Origin: JAPKZH01 sp964537875 | Lineage (GTDB): Bacteria; Acidobacteriota; Aminicenantia; Aminicenantales; UBA4085 | NCBI GenBank assembly: GCA_964537875.1 | Contig: CAZIDN010000081.1 | Span: forward strand, 1 to 15,136 | DNA length: 15,136 bases | Direction of reading: 5' to 3' | Part shown: positions 1 through 7,384 of the stretch, in pieces | Layout of the letters: every line of letters begins with the position of its first letter | How positions within the stretch are numbered: the stretch's first letter is position 1 | Notes under the pieces: model-generated | Databases searched by the model: none | The model's input: the letters and a program-made list of their open reading frames with translations, nothing else | What the model was told of the DNA's origin: nothing | Program-made: the position numbers and the translations under genes

Positions 1-26
1 GTCCTCTCAAACTTCGCCTTTGCCAT
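1..26 (-). CDS. tuf: Elongation factor Tu, N-terminal start only (cut by window edge)
   Basis: Reading leftward from an ATG at 26-24, the eight complete codons give MAKAKFER, followed by the first two bases (AC) of a Thr codon. This is the standard start of bacterial EF-Tu, the GTPase that carries aminoacyl-tRNA to the ribosomal A site. A strong Shine-Dalgarno (AGGAGG) lies just upstream. It follows fusA by 53 bases, the usual fusA-tuf order of the str operon. Only the extreme N-terminus is visible, so the GTPase motifs cannot be checked. The identification rests on those residues and on position. A second tuf gene ends at the other edge of the window, so this genome carries at least two copies unless the contig is unusually short and circular. 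Confidence 0.9.
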
Positions 27-60
27 CCCTTACCTCCTATTTCCTTGGATTTGGCCTGAG

Positions 61-66
61 ATTATA
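61..66 (-). promoter_or_regulatory. Possible tuf-proximal -10 element (TATAAT)
   Basis: The fusA-tuf gap contains a perfect TATAAT on the minus strand, about 35 bases upstream of the tuf ATG. I see no convincing -35 hexamer 16-18 bases upstream; the candidates lie in the last codons of fusA and match poorly. It could be a weak promoter boosting EF-Tu over EF-G, or chance in an AT-rich gap. The bases just after it (CTCAGGC) recur in the tRNA-Trp to secE gap. Confidence 0.3.
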
Positions 67-79
67 TCCAAAAACCATG

Positions 80-2182
80 CTAGAGCCTGTTGCTGTAAGG
101 CACCCGTCCTTCGATCCTGGCTACGATTTCCTCCATGACCTGAAGGGGGGTTGTCTCATACTCCAAAAATTCCATCGAGAAAACGCCTCTCCCCTGAGTC
201 AGGGTTCGCAGGATCGTGACGTATCCGAACATCTCGGCGAGGGGCACCAGGGCGTTGATCACGCGCGAGCCGCCCCGCATCTCCATCCCCTCGATCTTGC
301 CCCGGCGGGCGTTCAGGTCGCCGACGATATCACCGAGATAATCGTCCGGCGAGATGACCTCGAGCTTCATGATCGGCTCGAGCAGGACGGGGACGGCTCG
401 GCTCGCCGCATCCTTGAAGGCCATGGAGCCGGCGATCTTAAAAGCGATCGGGGTCGAATCGACCTCATGATAGGAGCCGTCCGTCAGGGTCGCCCTGACA
501 TCGGTCATCGGAAACCCGGCTAGGACTCCGCCTTCCAGCGACTCCCGCACCCCGTCATGGATGGCGGAGATGAATTCCTTGGGAAGAACACCGTGCTTGA
601 TTTTTTCAACAAACAGGAAGCCTTCGCCTCTTTTGAGCGGCTCGATCGAGATCTTGGAGTGCCCGTACTGGCCGCGCCCGCCGGTCTGGCGGATGTATTT
701 CGCCTCGCCCTCGGCGGCCTTGAGGATGGTCTCTTTATAGGCCACCTGGGGCTTGCCAAGATTGGCCTGGACCCCGAATTCCCTGGCCATCCGGTCCATC
801 AGGATCTCAAGGTGCAGCTCGCCCATCCCATAGACGAGGGTCTGCCCGGTCATGGGATCCTGAAGGACCTTGATCGTCGGATCTTCCTTGGATAGCTTGG
901 CCAGGGCGTTGGCCAGCTTTGCATGCTCCACCTTGGACTTGGGCTCGATGATCACGGAAAGCACGGGTTCCGGGAACCGGATCGATTCCAGGACGATCGG
1001 CCTATTTTTCGCGCACAGCGTGTCGCCCGTGGATAGATTCTTCATCGAACCCATTGACATGATGTCGCCGGCAAATATTTCCTTGACTTCTTTCCTCTTA
1101 TTAGCGTGCATCTCGAGAAGCCGGGAGACGCGCTCTTCTTCATCCTTCACCGAATTGTAAAAAACCGAGCCGATCCTGGCTTTCCCCGAATACACCCGGA
1201 AAAAGGCCAGCGTTCCCACATAGGGATCGTTCTGGAGCTTGAAGACAAGCGCCGCGAACGGCTCCTCGTCCGAAGCTTTCCGAATTTCGACCTGGTTCGT
1301 CCGGGGATGGTGACCCACGACGGGCAGAATGTCGACCGGCGAGGGGAGGTAATCGGGAATTGCATCGAGCAGGGGATGGACCCCTTTGTTCCGGAAGGAA
1401 GCCCCGTAGAGAACGGGAACGAGCTTGCCGGAAATCGTGGCTTTCCGGATCGCCCGCTTGATCTCCGCGGGGGGAGCATCTTTTCCCTCCAGGTACAGTT
1501 CCATGATGTGCTCATCCGTATCGCTCAGGAGCTCCAGCATTTCCAGCCGCGCCTTGCGGACTTCGGCCTGGCGTTCTTCGGGGATCGGCTTCACCACGAA
1601 GTCGGACCCGACGAGTTCCGTGCCCCAGTCATATTCTTTCATGTCCACCAAGTCGATCACGCCTCGAAAACTATCCTCTCTACCCGAGGGAATCTGGATG
1701 GCTAAAGGCTGGGCTGCGAGCCTCGTCCTGATCTGGTTGAGGGCCCGCTCCGGGTCCACTCCGACGCGGTCCATCTTGTTGATGAACACGATTCTGGGGA
1801 CTCGGTACTTATCCGCCTGCCGCCAGACTGTCTCGGATTGAGGCTCGACTCCACCGACTCCGCACAGGAGTATCACCGCCCCGTCCAGGATTCTCAGCGA
1901 CCGTTCAACTTCGGCCGTAAAATCCACATGCCCGGGCGTGTCGATGATATTGATTCGATGGTCGTTCCAGTAACAGGTGGTGGCGGCTGAAGTGATCGTT
2001 ATACCACGTTCCTGCTCTTGAGCCATCCAATCCATCACGGCCGTACCCTCGTCCACTTCGCCCATTTTGTAGGTGATACCCGTGTAATAGAGGATACGTT
2101 CCGTGGTTGTAGTCTTCCCCGCATCGATATGGGCCATAATGCCGATATTCCTCACATTTTCGATCGGGTATGGTCGTGTCAA
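80..2182 (-). CDS. fusA: Elongation factor G (EF-G)
   Basis: The 700-residue cytoplasmic GTPase drives tRNA-mRNA translocation on the ribosome and, with ribosome recycling factor, splits post-termination ribosomes. Visible motifs are the P-loop AHIDAGKT (residues 17-24), switch I around 37-66 ending in RGITI, DTPGHVDF (81-88), NKMD (135-138) and the G5 region GASF (260-263). Domain II follows, and the domain III motif GMGELHLE lies near 452-459. Domain IV starts with GGRGQYGH (501-508) and has the tip loop GSYHEVDS with His572. Domain V ends in the MFGY...TQGRG segment. Length is normal for the family. The start is TTG at 2182: no in-frame ATG precedes it, GGAG lies 7 bases upstream, and the result matches the family N-terminus. 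It sits 51 bases after rpsG in the str operon. One oddity is Ser379, where EF-G usually has Gly. Confidence 0.97.
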   Translation of the reverse strand: MTRPYPIENVRNIGIMAHIDAGKTTTTERILYYTGITYKMGEVDEGTAVMDWMAQEQERGITITSAATTCYWNDHRINIIDTPGHVDFTAEVERSLRILDGAVILLCGVGGVEPQSETVWRQADKYRVPRIVFINKMDRVGVDPERALNQIRTRLAAQPLAIQIPSGREDSFRGVIDLVDMKEYDWGTELVGSDFVVKPIPEERQAEVRKARLEMLELLSDTDEHIMELYLEGKDAPPAEIKRAIRKATISGKLVPVLYGASFRNKGVHPLLDAIPDYLPSPVDILPVVGHHPRTNQVEIRKASDEEPFAALVFKLQNDPYVGTLAFFRVYSGKARIGSVFYNSVKDEEERVSRLLEMHANKRKEVKEIFAGDIMSMGSMKNLSTGDTLCAKNRPIVLESIRFPEPVLSVIIEPKSKVEHAKLANALAKLSKEDPTIKVLQDPMTGQTLVYGMGELHLEILMDRMAREFGVQANLGKPQVAYKETILKAAEGEAKYIRQTGGRGQYGHSKISIEPLKRGEGFLFVEKIKHGVLPKEFISAIHDGVRESLEGGVLAGFPMTDVRATLTDGSYHEVDSTPIAFKIAGSMAFKDAASRAVPVLLEPIMKLEVISPDDYLGDIVGDLNARRGKIEGMEMRGGSRVINALVPLAEMFGYVTILRTLTQGRGVFSMEFLEYETTPLQVMEEIVARIEGRVPYSNRL

Positions 2183-2189
2183 ACCTGAG

Positions 2190-2193
2190 CTCC
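2190..2193 (-). promoter_or_regulatory. Ribosome binding site deciding the TTG start of fusA
   Basis: On the minus strand GGAG lies 7 bases before the TTG at 2182. An ATG at 2198, slightly upstream, is in another frame and opens only a short shadow frame, so this site supports the TTG. Confidence 0.65.
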
Positions 2194-2233
2194 ATTTGAA
2201 TTCTTATTGGTCCTTCTCCGATCCTTAGGGAGA

Positions 2234-2704
2234 CTACCATCGATAATGGGCAAAAGCCCGGTTGGCTTCTGCCATTTTATGGGTATCTTCTCGTTTCTTG
2301 ACGGCGCCGCCCTTGTTGCCGACGGCGTCGAGAACTTCCGCAGACAATCGCTCGATCATGCTCTTCCCGCCTCGTTCCTGGGCATAATGGATCAGCCAGC
2401 GGACGCCCACCGAGATGGAGCGGTTGATCTCAACCTCGATGGGAACCTGATAGGTCGCGCCGCCGACGCGCCGGGACTTGGTTTCGACCTGGGGCCGGAC
2501 ATTCTCCACCGCTTTTTCGAAGACCTTCAAGGGGTCTTCCTTGGCCTTCTTCTTCACGATTTCCATCGTCTCATAGATGACCCGCTCGGCAATGCCCCGT
2601 TTCCCCCGCTTCATATAGGTATTGATGAATTTCGTGATCAGGCTGCTATTGTACTTCTGGTCGCCCGGCAGTTTCTTTTTCTTGACAATCCCGCGTCTTG
2701 GCAT
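2234..2704 (-). CDS. rpsG: 30S ribosomal protein S7
   Basis: The 156-residue primary 16S rRNA-binding protein nucleates the head of the small subunit and lines the E site. The sequence starts MPRRG and has the conserved segments KFINTYMKRGK (residues 25-35), ENVRPQVETKSRRVGGATYQVP (about 67-88) and, near the end, KREDTHKMAEANRAFAHYRW, all typical of bacterial S7. Length matches the family. The ATG at 2704 is preceded by GGGAG at a 6-base spacing, 11 bases after the rpsL stop, so translation is probably coupled to rpsL. In E. coli S7 is the autogenous repressor of the str operon, acting at the rpsL-rpsG spacer. Here that spacer is only 11 bases, so the E. coli-type site cannot be present in the same form. 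Confidence 0.98.
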   Translation of the reverse strand: MPRRGIVKKKKLPGDQKYNSSLITKFINTYMKRGKRGIAERVIYETMEIVKKKAKEDPLKVFEKAVENVRPQVETKSRRVGGATYQVPIEVEINRSISVGVRWLIHYAQERGGKSMIERLSAEVLDAVGNKGGAVKKREDTHKMAEANRAFAHYRW

Positions 2705-2715
2705 CGATAACTCCC

Positions 2716-3105
2716 TTATGAAGCGACTCTCTTCTCCTTGGGCTTCTTGGCCCCGTATTTGGAGCGGCTCTGGAAACGATTGGCCACGCCTTCGCTGTCG
2801 AGCGTGCCGCGAATGATGTGGTAGCGGACACCCGGAAGGTCCTTGACTCGGCCTCCGCGGACGAGCACGATCGAGTGTTCCTGCAAGTTATGTCCGACTC
2901 CCGGGATGTACCCCGTGACTTCGACGTTGTTCGTCAAACGGACTCTGGCCACTTTTCGCAGGGCAGAGTTAGGTTTTTTGGGCGTCGTCGTGAAAACTCG
3001 CGTGCAGACGCCTCTCTTCTGAGGGCAGGCATCCAGAGCCGGCGACTTGCTCTTGTACCTTTTAAACGACCTGCCTTTCCGTATGAGCTGATTGACTGTT
3101 GGCAA
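2716..3105 (-). CDS. rpsL: 30S ribosomal protein S12
   Basis: The 129-residue decoding-centre protein of the small subunit sets translational accuracy and is the streptomycin-resistance locus. Visible landmarks are MPTVNQLIRKG at the start, CPQKRGVC (27-34), TTTPKKPNSALRKV (39-52) and GGRVKDLPGVRYH (84-96). The streptomycin-relevant lysines (Lys43/Lys44 and Lys88) are wild type, as is Asp89, the residue that is methylthiolated in many bacteria. The C-terminus is a few residues longer than in E. coli (ends KPKEKRVAS). The start codon is TTG at 3105: the family N-terminus requires initiation exactly here, AAAGGAG lies 8 bases upstream, and no nearby in-frame ATG exists. It is the first gene of the str operon, downstream of a strong predicted promoter. 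Confidence 0.98.
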   Translation of the reverse strand: MPTVNQLIRKGRSFKRYKSKSPALDACPQKRGVCTRVFTTTPKKPNSALRKVARVRLTNNVEVTGYIPGVGHNLQEHSIVLVRGGRVKDLPGVRYHIIRGTLDSEGVANRFQSRSKYGAKKPKEKRVAS

Positions 3106-3113
3106 TAAACCTA

Positions 3114-3120
3114 CTCCTTT
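3114..3120 (-). promoter_or_regulatory. Strong ribosome binding site for the TTG start of rpsL
   Basis: AAAGGAG on the minus strand, 8 bases before TTG. The strong pairing with 16S rRNA may compensate for the weak start codon. Confidence 0.8.
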
Positions 3121-3145
3121 AACACAAGTTTCTTTTTATACTCAC

Positions 3146-3181
3146 TCCGAACAGACGGTACTCTCGGCGCGAATGTTCGGA
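3146..3181. repeat. 8-bp inverted repeat overlapping the str promoter -10 and start region
   Basis: TCCGAACA at 3146-3153 and its exact reverse complement TGTTCGGA at 3174-3181 are separated by 20 bases. The right arm begins at the last base of the predicted -10 hexamer and covers the discriminator. The left arm falls about 25 bases into the predicted transcript. It could be an operator, or a hairpin that forms only in transcripts reading through from rpoC. Either role is inference; the repeat itself is directly visible. Confidence 0.5.
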
Positions 3182-3209
3182 TCATAGCAAAATCATCCTT
3201 CTATGTCAA
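3181..3209 (-). promoter_or_regulatory. Sigma-70-type promoter for the str operon (rpsL-rpsG-fusA-tuf)
   Basis: On the minus strand there is TTGACA (3209-3204), a 17-base spacer, and TATGAT (3186-3181). This is a perfect -35, a one-mismatch -10 and the optimal spacing. Transcription would start near 3174, leaving a leader of about 70 bases before rpsL. The -35 lies 27 bases past the rpoC stop, so the str genes can be transcribed independently of rpoBC. The discriminator reads CCGAACA. I see no intrinsic terminator between rpoC and this promoter, so rpoC read-through is also likely. Confidence 0.85.
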
Positions 3210-3235
3210 GAAATATACGGCATTTAGCGTAAAAA

Positions 3236-6200
3236 TCAGCTCTGAAGAGGCCTGTCTTCGGCCGGCTTTCCCGCTTCCACCTGTTTTTCTTCCTTGAGCT
3301 CCACGTCCCTGTAGAACTTGTACCCTGTCCCCGCCGGGATCAGGCGTCCCATAATGATATTTTCCTTCAAGCTCCGCAGGTGGTCGACCTTCCCGCAAAT
3401 ACTGGCCTCGGTCAGCACCCGAGTCGTCTCCTGGAAGGAGGCGGCCGAAATAAAGCTGTCCGTGCTCAGGGCGCTCTTGGTGATTCCCAGGAGGAGCGGC
3501 CTAGCCTTGGCCGGCTTGCCGTTTTTCCTTGTCACCTTGATATTTTCTTCCTGGAAGACGAACTTGTCCACCTGTTCGTCGACGAGGAACTCCGTGTCTC
3601 CGACCTCTTCCACTTTGACCCAGCGCAGCATCTGCCGGACGATCGTTTCGATATGCTTATCGTTGATGGAAACACCCTGGAGCCTGTAAACTTCCTGAAC
3701 CTCTCTCAAGAGGTACTCGGCCAGCTCCTTTTCCCCGAGAACCTTGAGGATGTCATGGGGATTCACCGGACCGTCCATCAGGGGGGTGCCGGCGCGAACA
3801 CGCTCACCCTCGCCGACGCTGATATGGGCGCCCTTGGGAATCATGTACTCTTTTTCAACACCCCTGTCGCTGCGGACCGTCAATTTCCGGTATCCGCGGA
3901 CCAGGCCTCCGAACAGGATCCCGCCGTCGATTTCCGAGATGACGGCCGGCGTCTTGGGACGGCGGGCTTCAAACAGCTCCTCCGCCCGGGGCAATCCGCC
4001 CGTGATGTCCTTGGTTCGGGCGACTTCCCGCGGGATCTTGGCCAGGATATCCCCGGCCGAGACCGCATCGCCCTCCTTGACCTCCAGGTTGGCCCCTGAG
4101 GGGAGGAAGTACTTTTTCAGGATGATCGGCTTGTTGTTCTTGTCCTTCTTGTTGGCGTCCATGATGTCGATCCGCGGCTGGAGTTTCTCATCCTTGGGCT
4201 CGATGATGACCTGGCTGATCAGCCCGGTGAACTCGTCCTGGACCTCCTCCATGGTGATCTTGCGGACGACGTCATGGAAGTGCACCCGTCCCGGCTCTTC
4301 GGTCAGGATGAACGTATTGAAGGGGTCCCACTCTGCGAATTCCTGGCGGGCTTTCACATCCTCCCCGTCCTTGAGCATGAGCTTGGCGCCGTAAGGTACC
4401 TGATAGTGCTCGATCTCGCGCCCGCGATAATCGATGATGACGATATTGGCATTCCGGTTGACGACGATCAGGGATTTCTCTTTGTTGACGACCGCCTTCA
4501 GGTTGTTGAAGCGGATGAGCCCGTCGTTCTTGGCCTCCAGCTTCGATCTCTCCGCTCCCCTCATGGCGATGCCGCCGATGTGGAACGTTCTCATGGTCAA
4601 CTGAGTGCCAGGCTCGCCGATGGATTGAGCGGCGATGATCCCCACCGCCTCACCGAGCTCGACCAGGAAGCCGCTGGCCATGTTGCGGCCGTAGCAGAGC
4701 TGGCAGACGCCCCGCTTCGATTCGCAGATCAGGACCGACCGGATCTTGACTTTTTCGATGCCGAGGTTCTGCAGTTCCCGGGCTACCGCCTCCGTGATCT
4801 CCTCGTTCATATCGGCAACGACCTTGCCCGTGTCCGGGTTGACGATCCGCTCCAGGGAAGTGCGGCCGACGACGCGGTCGATGAAGGACTCGACGATTTC
4901 GCCGTTCTCGACGATGGCCGTGACGTTGATCCCTTTGAGCGTCCCGCAGTCATGTTCCTCGACGATCACTTCCTGGGCCACGTCGACAAGCTTCCGCGTC
5001 AGATAGCCGGAATTGGCCGTCTTCAAAGCCGTGTCGGCCAATCCTTTTCGGGCGCCGTGGGTCGAGATGAAGTACTGGGCCACGTTCAGCCCTTCTCTCA
5101 GGTTGGAGACGATCGGCATCTCGATGATCTCGCCAGAGGGCTTGGCCATGAGGCCACGCATCCCGGCCAGCTGACGGATCTGCTGCTTGTTGCCCCGGGA
5201 TCCGGAATCGGCCATGACGAACAGCGGGTTGAGGGCAGGCCCTTCGAAGCTTATCTTCTTCATCTCCTCGATCATGGCCACGGAGATCTTGTCCGTCACC
5301 GCGCCCCAGATCTCGACGACCCGGTTGAATCGCTCGCCGGCGGATATCGTTCCGTCGAGATAGAGCTTTTCGATGTCCTGGACCTCTTTCTGGGCCTTAT
5401 CGACCAAGCCCTTCTTTTCTTTAGGAATGACAAAGTCATCGATGCCCAGGGAAAAGCCCGCCTGAGTCGCCTGGTTGAACCCGAGCTCTTTCAGCTTGTC
5501 AAGGGTTTCGACGGTAGGGGCCAAGCCGGACTTGAGGTAGATGAAGAAAACGAGGTTTTCCAAGCCCTTCTTCTTGAAGGTGCCGTTGATGAACGGCGTG
5601 CCTTTGGGCAGGGCATTGTTAAAGATGATCCGTCCCGGGGTCGTCTCGATCAGCTCGCGATTGACATTCACAACGGGACAGCTGATCACGGCCTGGTCAT
5701 CATAATAGATTGAAAGGTTCATAAACGGACCCTCATAGCGCATCTTGACCAACGCCTGAAGGTCGATCTTCTTGTTCTCCAGGGCCAGGAGCACCTCGTC
5801 GGGAGAGATAAAAATGCGGCCCTCGCCCTTGAGCCTTTTCTTGGCCAACGTACAGTAATAGCAGCCCAAGACCATGTCCTGGCTGGGAATGGTCAGAGGC
5901 CTGCCGTGGGCAGGAGAAAGGATGTTATTCGTCGAGAGCATCAGCGTTGAGGCTTCAATCTGGGCTTCGACGGACAGAGGGATATGGACGGCCATCTGGT
6001 CGCCGTCGAAATCGGCGTTAAAGGCCGCGCAGACAAGCGGATGGATCTGGATGGCCTTGCCTTCGATGAGCAAGGGCTCGAAGGCCTGGATGCCGAGGCG
6101 GTGAAGCGTGGGGGCGCGGTTGAGAAGGATGGGGTGCTCTTTGACCACCTCTTCCAGGTAATCCCAGACCTCGGGCCGCTCCTGCTCATGCCATTCCCGG

Positions 6201-7384
6201 GCCACCTTGACGCTGGGCACGAGGCCTTCCTTTTCCAGCTTCTGGAAAATAAAAGGCTTGAAGAGCTCCAGGGCCATTTTCTTGGGCAGGCCGCACTGGT
6301 TAAGCTTGAGCTCGGGCCCGACGACGATGACCGAACGGCCGGAATAGTCTACGCGCTTGCCGAGCAGGTTCTGCCTGAACCGGCCCTGTTTTCCTCTCAG
6401 GGCTTCGCTTAGGGATTTGAGCGGCCGCCGGTTCGCCCCGAGATGAACCCGCCCTCTTTTCCCGTTATCAAAAAGGGCGTCTACGGCTTCCTGGAGCATC
6501 CTTTTTTCGTTGCGGATGATGAGCTCCGGCGCCCGTAGCTCGATCAGCTTCTTGAGGCGGTTGTTCCGGTTGATGACACGGCGGTAGAGGTCGTTCAGGT
6601 CGGATGTGGCAAAACGTCCGCCGTCCAACCGCACCAGCGGCCTCAGGTCCGGAGGGATAACGGGAACGACATCCAAAATCATCCAATCCGGACGATTTCC
6701 CGACTTGTTGAGGGCCTTGAAGACGCGCAGCCGCTTGGCATAGCGCAGCTTTCTCTGCTGGGAGGTCTCCTTCTTCATCAATTTTCGAAGACGGTCGGCC
6801 TCCTTCTTGATATTGATCCTCAACAGAAGAAATTTGATGGCCTCGGCGCCGATCGAGGCTTCGAACTTGTCGCCGTATTTCTCGCGGGCTTCCTTGTACT
6901 CTTCCTCATTGAGGAGCTGTTTCTCCTTGAGCGGGGTTTCGCCGGCATTGGTGACGATATAGGACTCAAAATAGAGGACTTTTTCCAAGTCTTTGATGGA
7001 CAGGTCCAAGACCAGTCCGATCCGGCTGGGCGGGCTCTTGAAGAACCAGATGTGGGCCACCGGCGAGGCCAGCTGGATATGGCCCATCCGTTCCCGCCGG
7101 ACCTTGGACTTGGTCACTTCGACACCGCAGCGTTCGCAGATGATGCCCCGGTATTTCATCCGCTTGTATTTGCCGCAGAGGCATTCGAAATCGTTGATCG
7201 GGCCGAAAATCTTGGCGCAGAAAAGGCCGTCTTTTTCCGGCTTGAAGGTCCTGTAGTTGATCGTCTCGGGCTTGGTCACTTCTCCCCAGGACCAGCTCTT
7301 GATTTTCTCCGGGGAAGCGATGCTGATGCGGACCCGGTCAAATTCCAACTTCGGTTTTCCACCCAGGGGTTGCCTGACTTCCAT
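3236..7384 (-). CDS. rpoC: DNA-directed RNA polymerase subunit beta'
   Basis: This is the 1382-residue catalytic subunit of RNA polymerase. In order, the N-terminal zinc-binding domain has Cys68, Cys70, Cys83 and Cys86. The clamp and lid/rudder region follows, then the active-site loop NADFDGDQM with the Mg-binding aspartates 458, 460 and 462. The bridge helix follows in the region around 770-800. The second zinc site has Cys813, Cys887, Cys894 and Cys897. The trigger loop MRTFHIGG starts at 931 and is interrupted by an insertion of roughly 180 residues (about 944-1125) resembling E. coli SI3. The loop resumes around TKDITGGLPRAEELFEARRP, and the conserved C-terminal AGTGYKFY is present. Length is close to E. 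coli (1407). The ATG at 7384 shares its A with the rpoB stop (TAATG) and has AAAGGAG upstream, so the subunits are translationally coupled. The C-terminal tail after about 1362 is low-complexity and charged. Confidence 0.99.
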   Translation of the reverse strand: MEVRQPLGGKPKLEFDRVRISIASPEKIKSWSWGEVTKPETINYRTFKPEKDGLFCAKIFGPINDFECLCGKYKRMKYRGIICERCGVEVTKSKVRRERMGHIQLASPVAHIWFFKSPPSRIGLVLDLSIKDLEKVLYFESYIVTNAGETPLKEKQLLNEEEYKEAREKYGDKFEASIGAEAIKFLLLRINIKKEADRLRKLMKKETSQQRKLRYAKRLRVFKALNKSGNRPDWMILDVVPVIPPDLRPLVRLDGGRFATSDLNDLYRRVINRNNRLKKLIELRAPELIIRNEKRMLQEAVDALFDNGKRGRVHLGANRRPLKSLSEALRGKQGRFRQNLLGKRVDYSGRSVIVVGPELKLNQCGLPKKMALELFKPFIFQKLEKEGLVPSVKVAREWHEQERPEVWDYLEEVVKEHPILLNRAPTLHRLGIQAFEPLLIEGKAIQIHPLVCAAFNADFDGDQMAVHIPLSVEAQIEASTLMLSTNNILSPAHGRPLTIPSQDMVLGCYYCTLAKKRLKGEGRIFISPDEVLLALENKKIDLQALVKMRYEGPFMNLSIYYDDQAVISCPVVNVNRELIETTPGRIIFNNALPKGTPFINGTFKKKGLENLVFFIYLKSGLAPTVETLDKLKELGFNQATQAGFSLGIDDFVIPKEKKGLVDKAQKEVQDIEKLYLDGTISAGERFNRVVEIWGAVTDKISVAMIEEMKKISFEGPALNPLFVMADSGSRGNKQQIRQLAGMRGLMAKPSGEIIEMPIVSNLREGLNVAQYFISTHGARKGLADTALKTANSGYLTRKLVDVAQEVIVEEHDCGTLKGINVTAIVENGEIVESFIDRVVGRTSLERIVNPDTGKVVADMNEEITEAVARELQNLGIEKVKIRSVLICESKRGVCQLCYGRNMASGFLVELGEAVGIIAAQSIGEPGTQLTMRTFHIGGIAMRGAERSKLEAKNDGLIRFNNLKAVVNKEKSLIVVNRNANIVIIDYRGREIEHYQVPYGAKLMLKDGEDVKARQEFAEWDPFNTFILTEEPGRVHFHDVVRKITMEEVQDEFTGLISQVIIEPKDEKLQPRIDIMDANKKDKNNKPIILKKYFLPSGANLEVKEGDAVSAGDILAKIPREVARTKDITGGLPRAEELFEARRPKTPAVISEIDGGILFGGLVRGYRKLTVRSDRGVEKEYMIPKGAHISVGEGERVRAGTPLMDGPVNPHDILKVLGEKELAEYLLREVQEVYRLQGVSINDKHIETIVRQMLRWVKVEEVGDTEFLVDEQVDKFVFQEENIKVTRKNGKPAKARPLLLGITKSALSTDSFISAASFQETTRVLTEASICGKVDHLRSLKENIIMGRLIPAGTGYKFYRDVELKEEKQVEAGKPAEDRPLQS

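Noticed and set aside
944..1160. Possible second gene or fusion inside fusA on the plus strand
   Set aside because: The frames at 557-895, 870-1160 and 1106-1705 are antisense to conserved EF-G domains and have no motif of their own.
2194..2240. Alternative ATG just upstream of fusA (minus strand, near 2198)
   Set aside because: It is in a different frame from EF-G and opens only a short frame that translates the GTPase region out of phase. No frameshift is needed because TTG at 2182 works.
3210..3235. Possible intrinsic terminator directly after rpoC
   Set aside because: There is a short T-run after the stop codon but no GC-rich stem before it outside the coding sequence, so I do not call a terminator.
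4274..5713. Plus-strand open frame of 479 codons opposite rpoC
   Set aside because: It is antisense to the conserved RpoC core, with composition typical of a shadow frame and no family motif.
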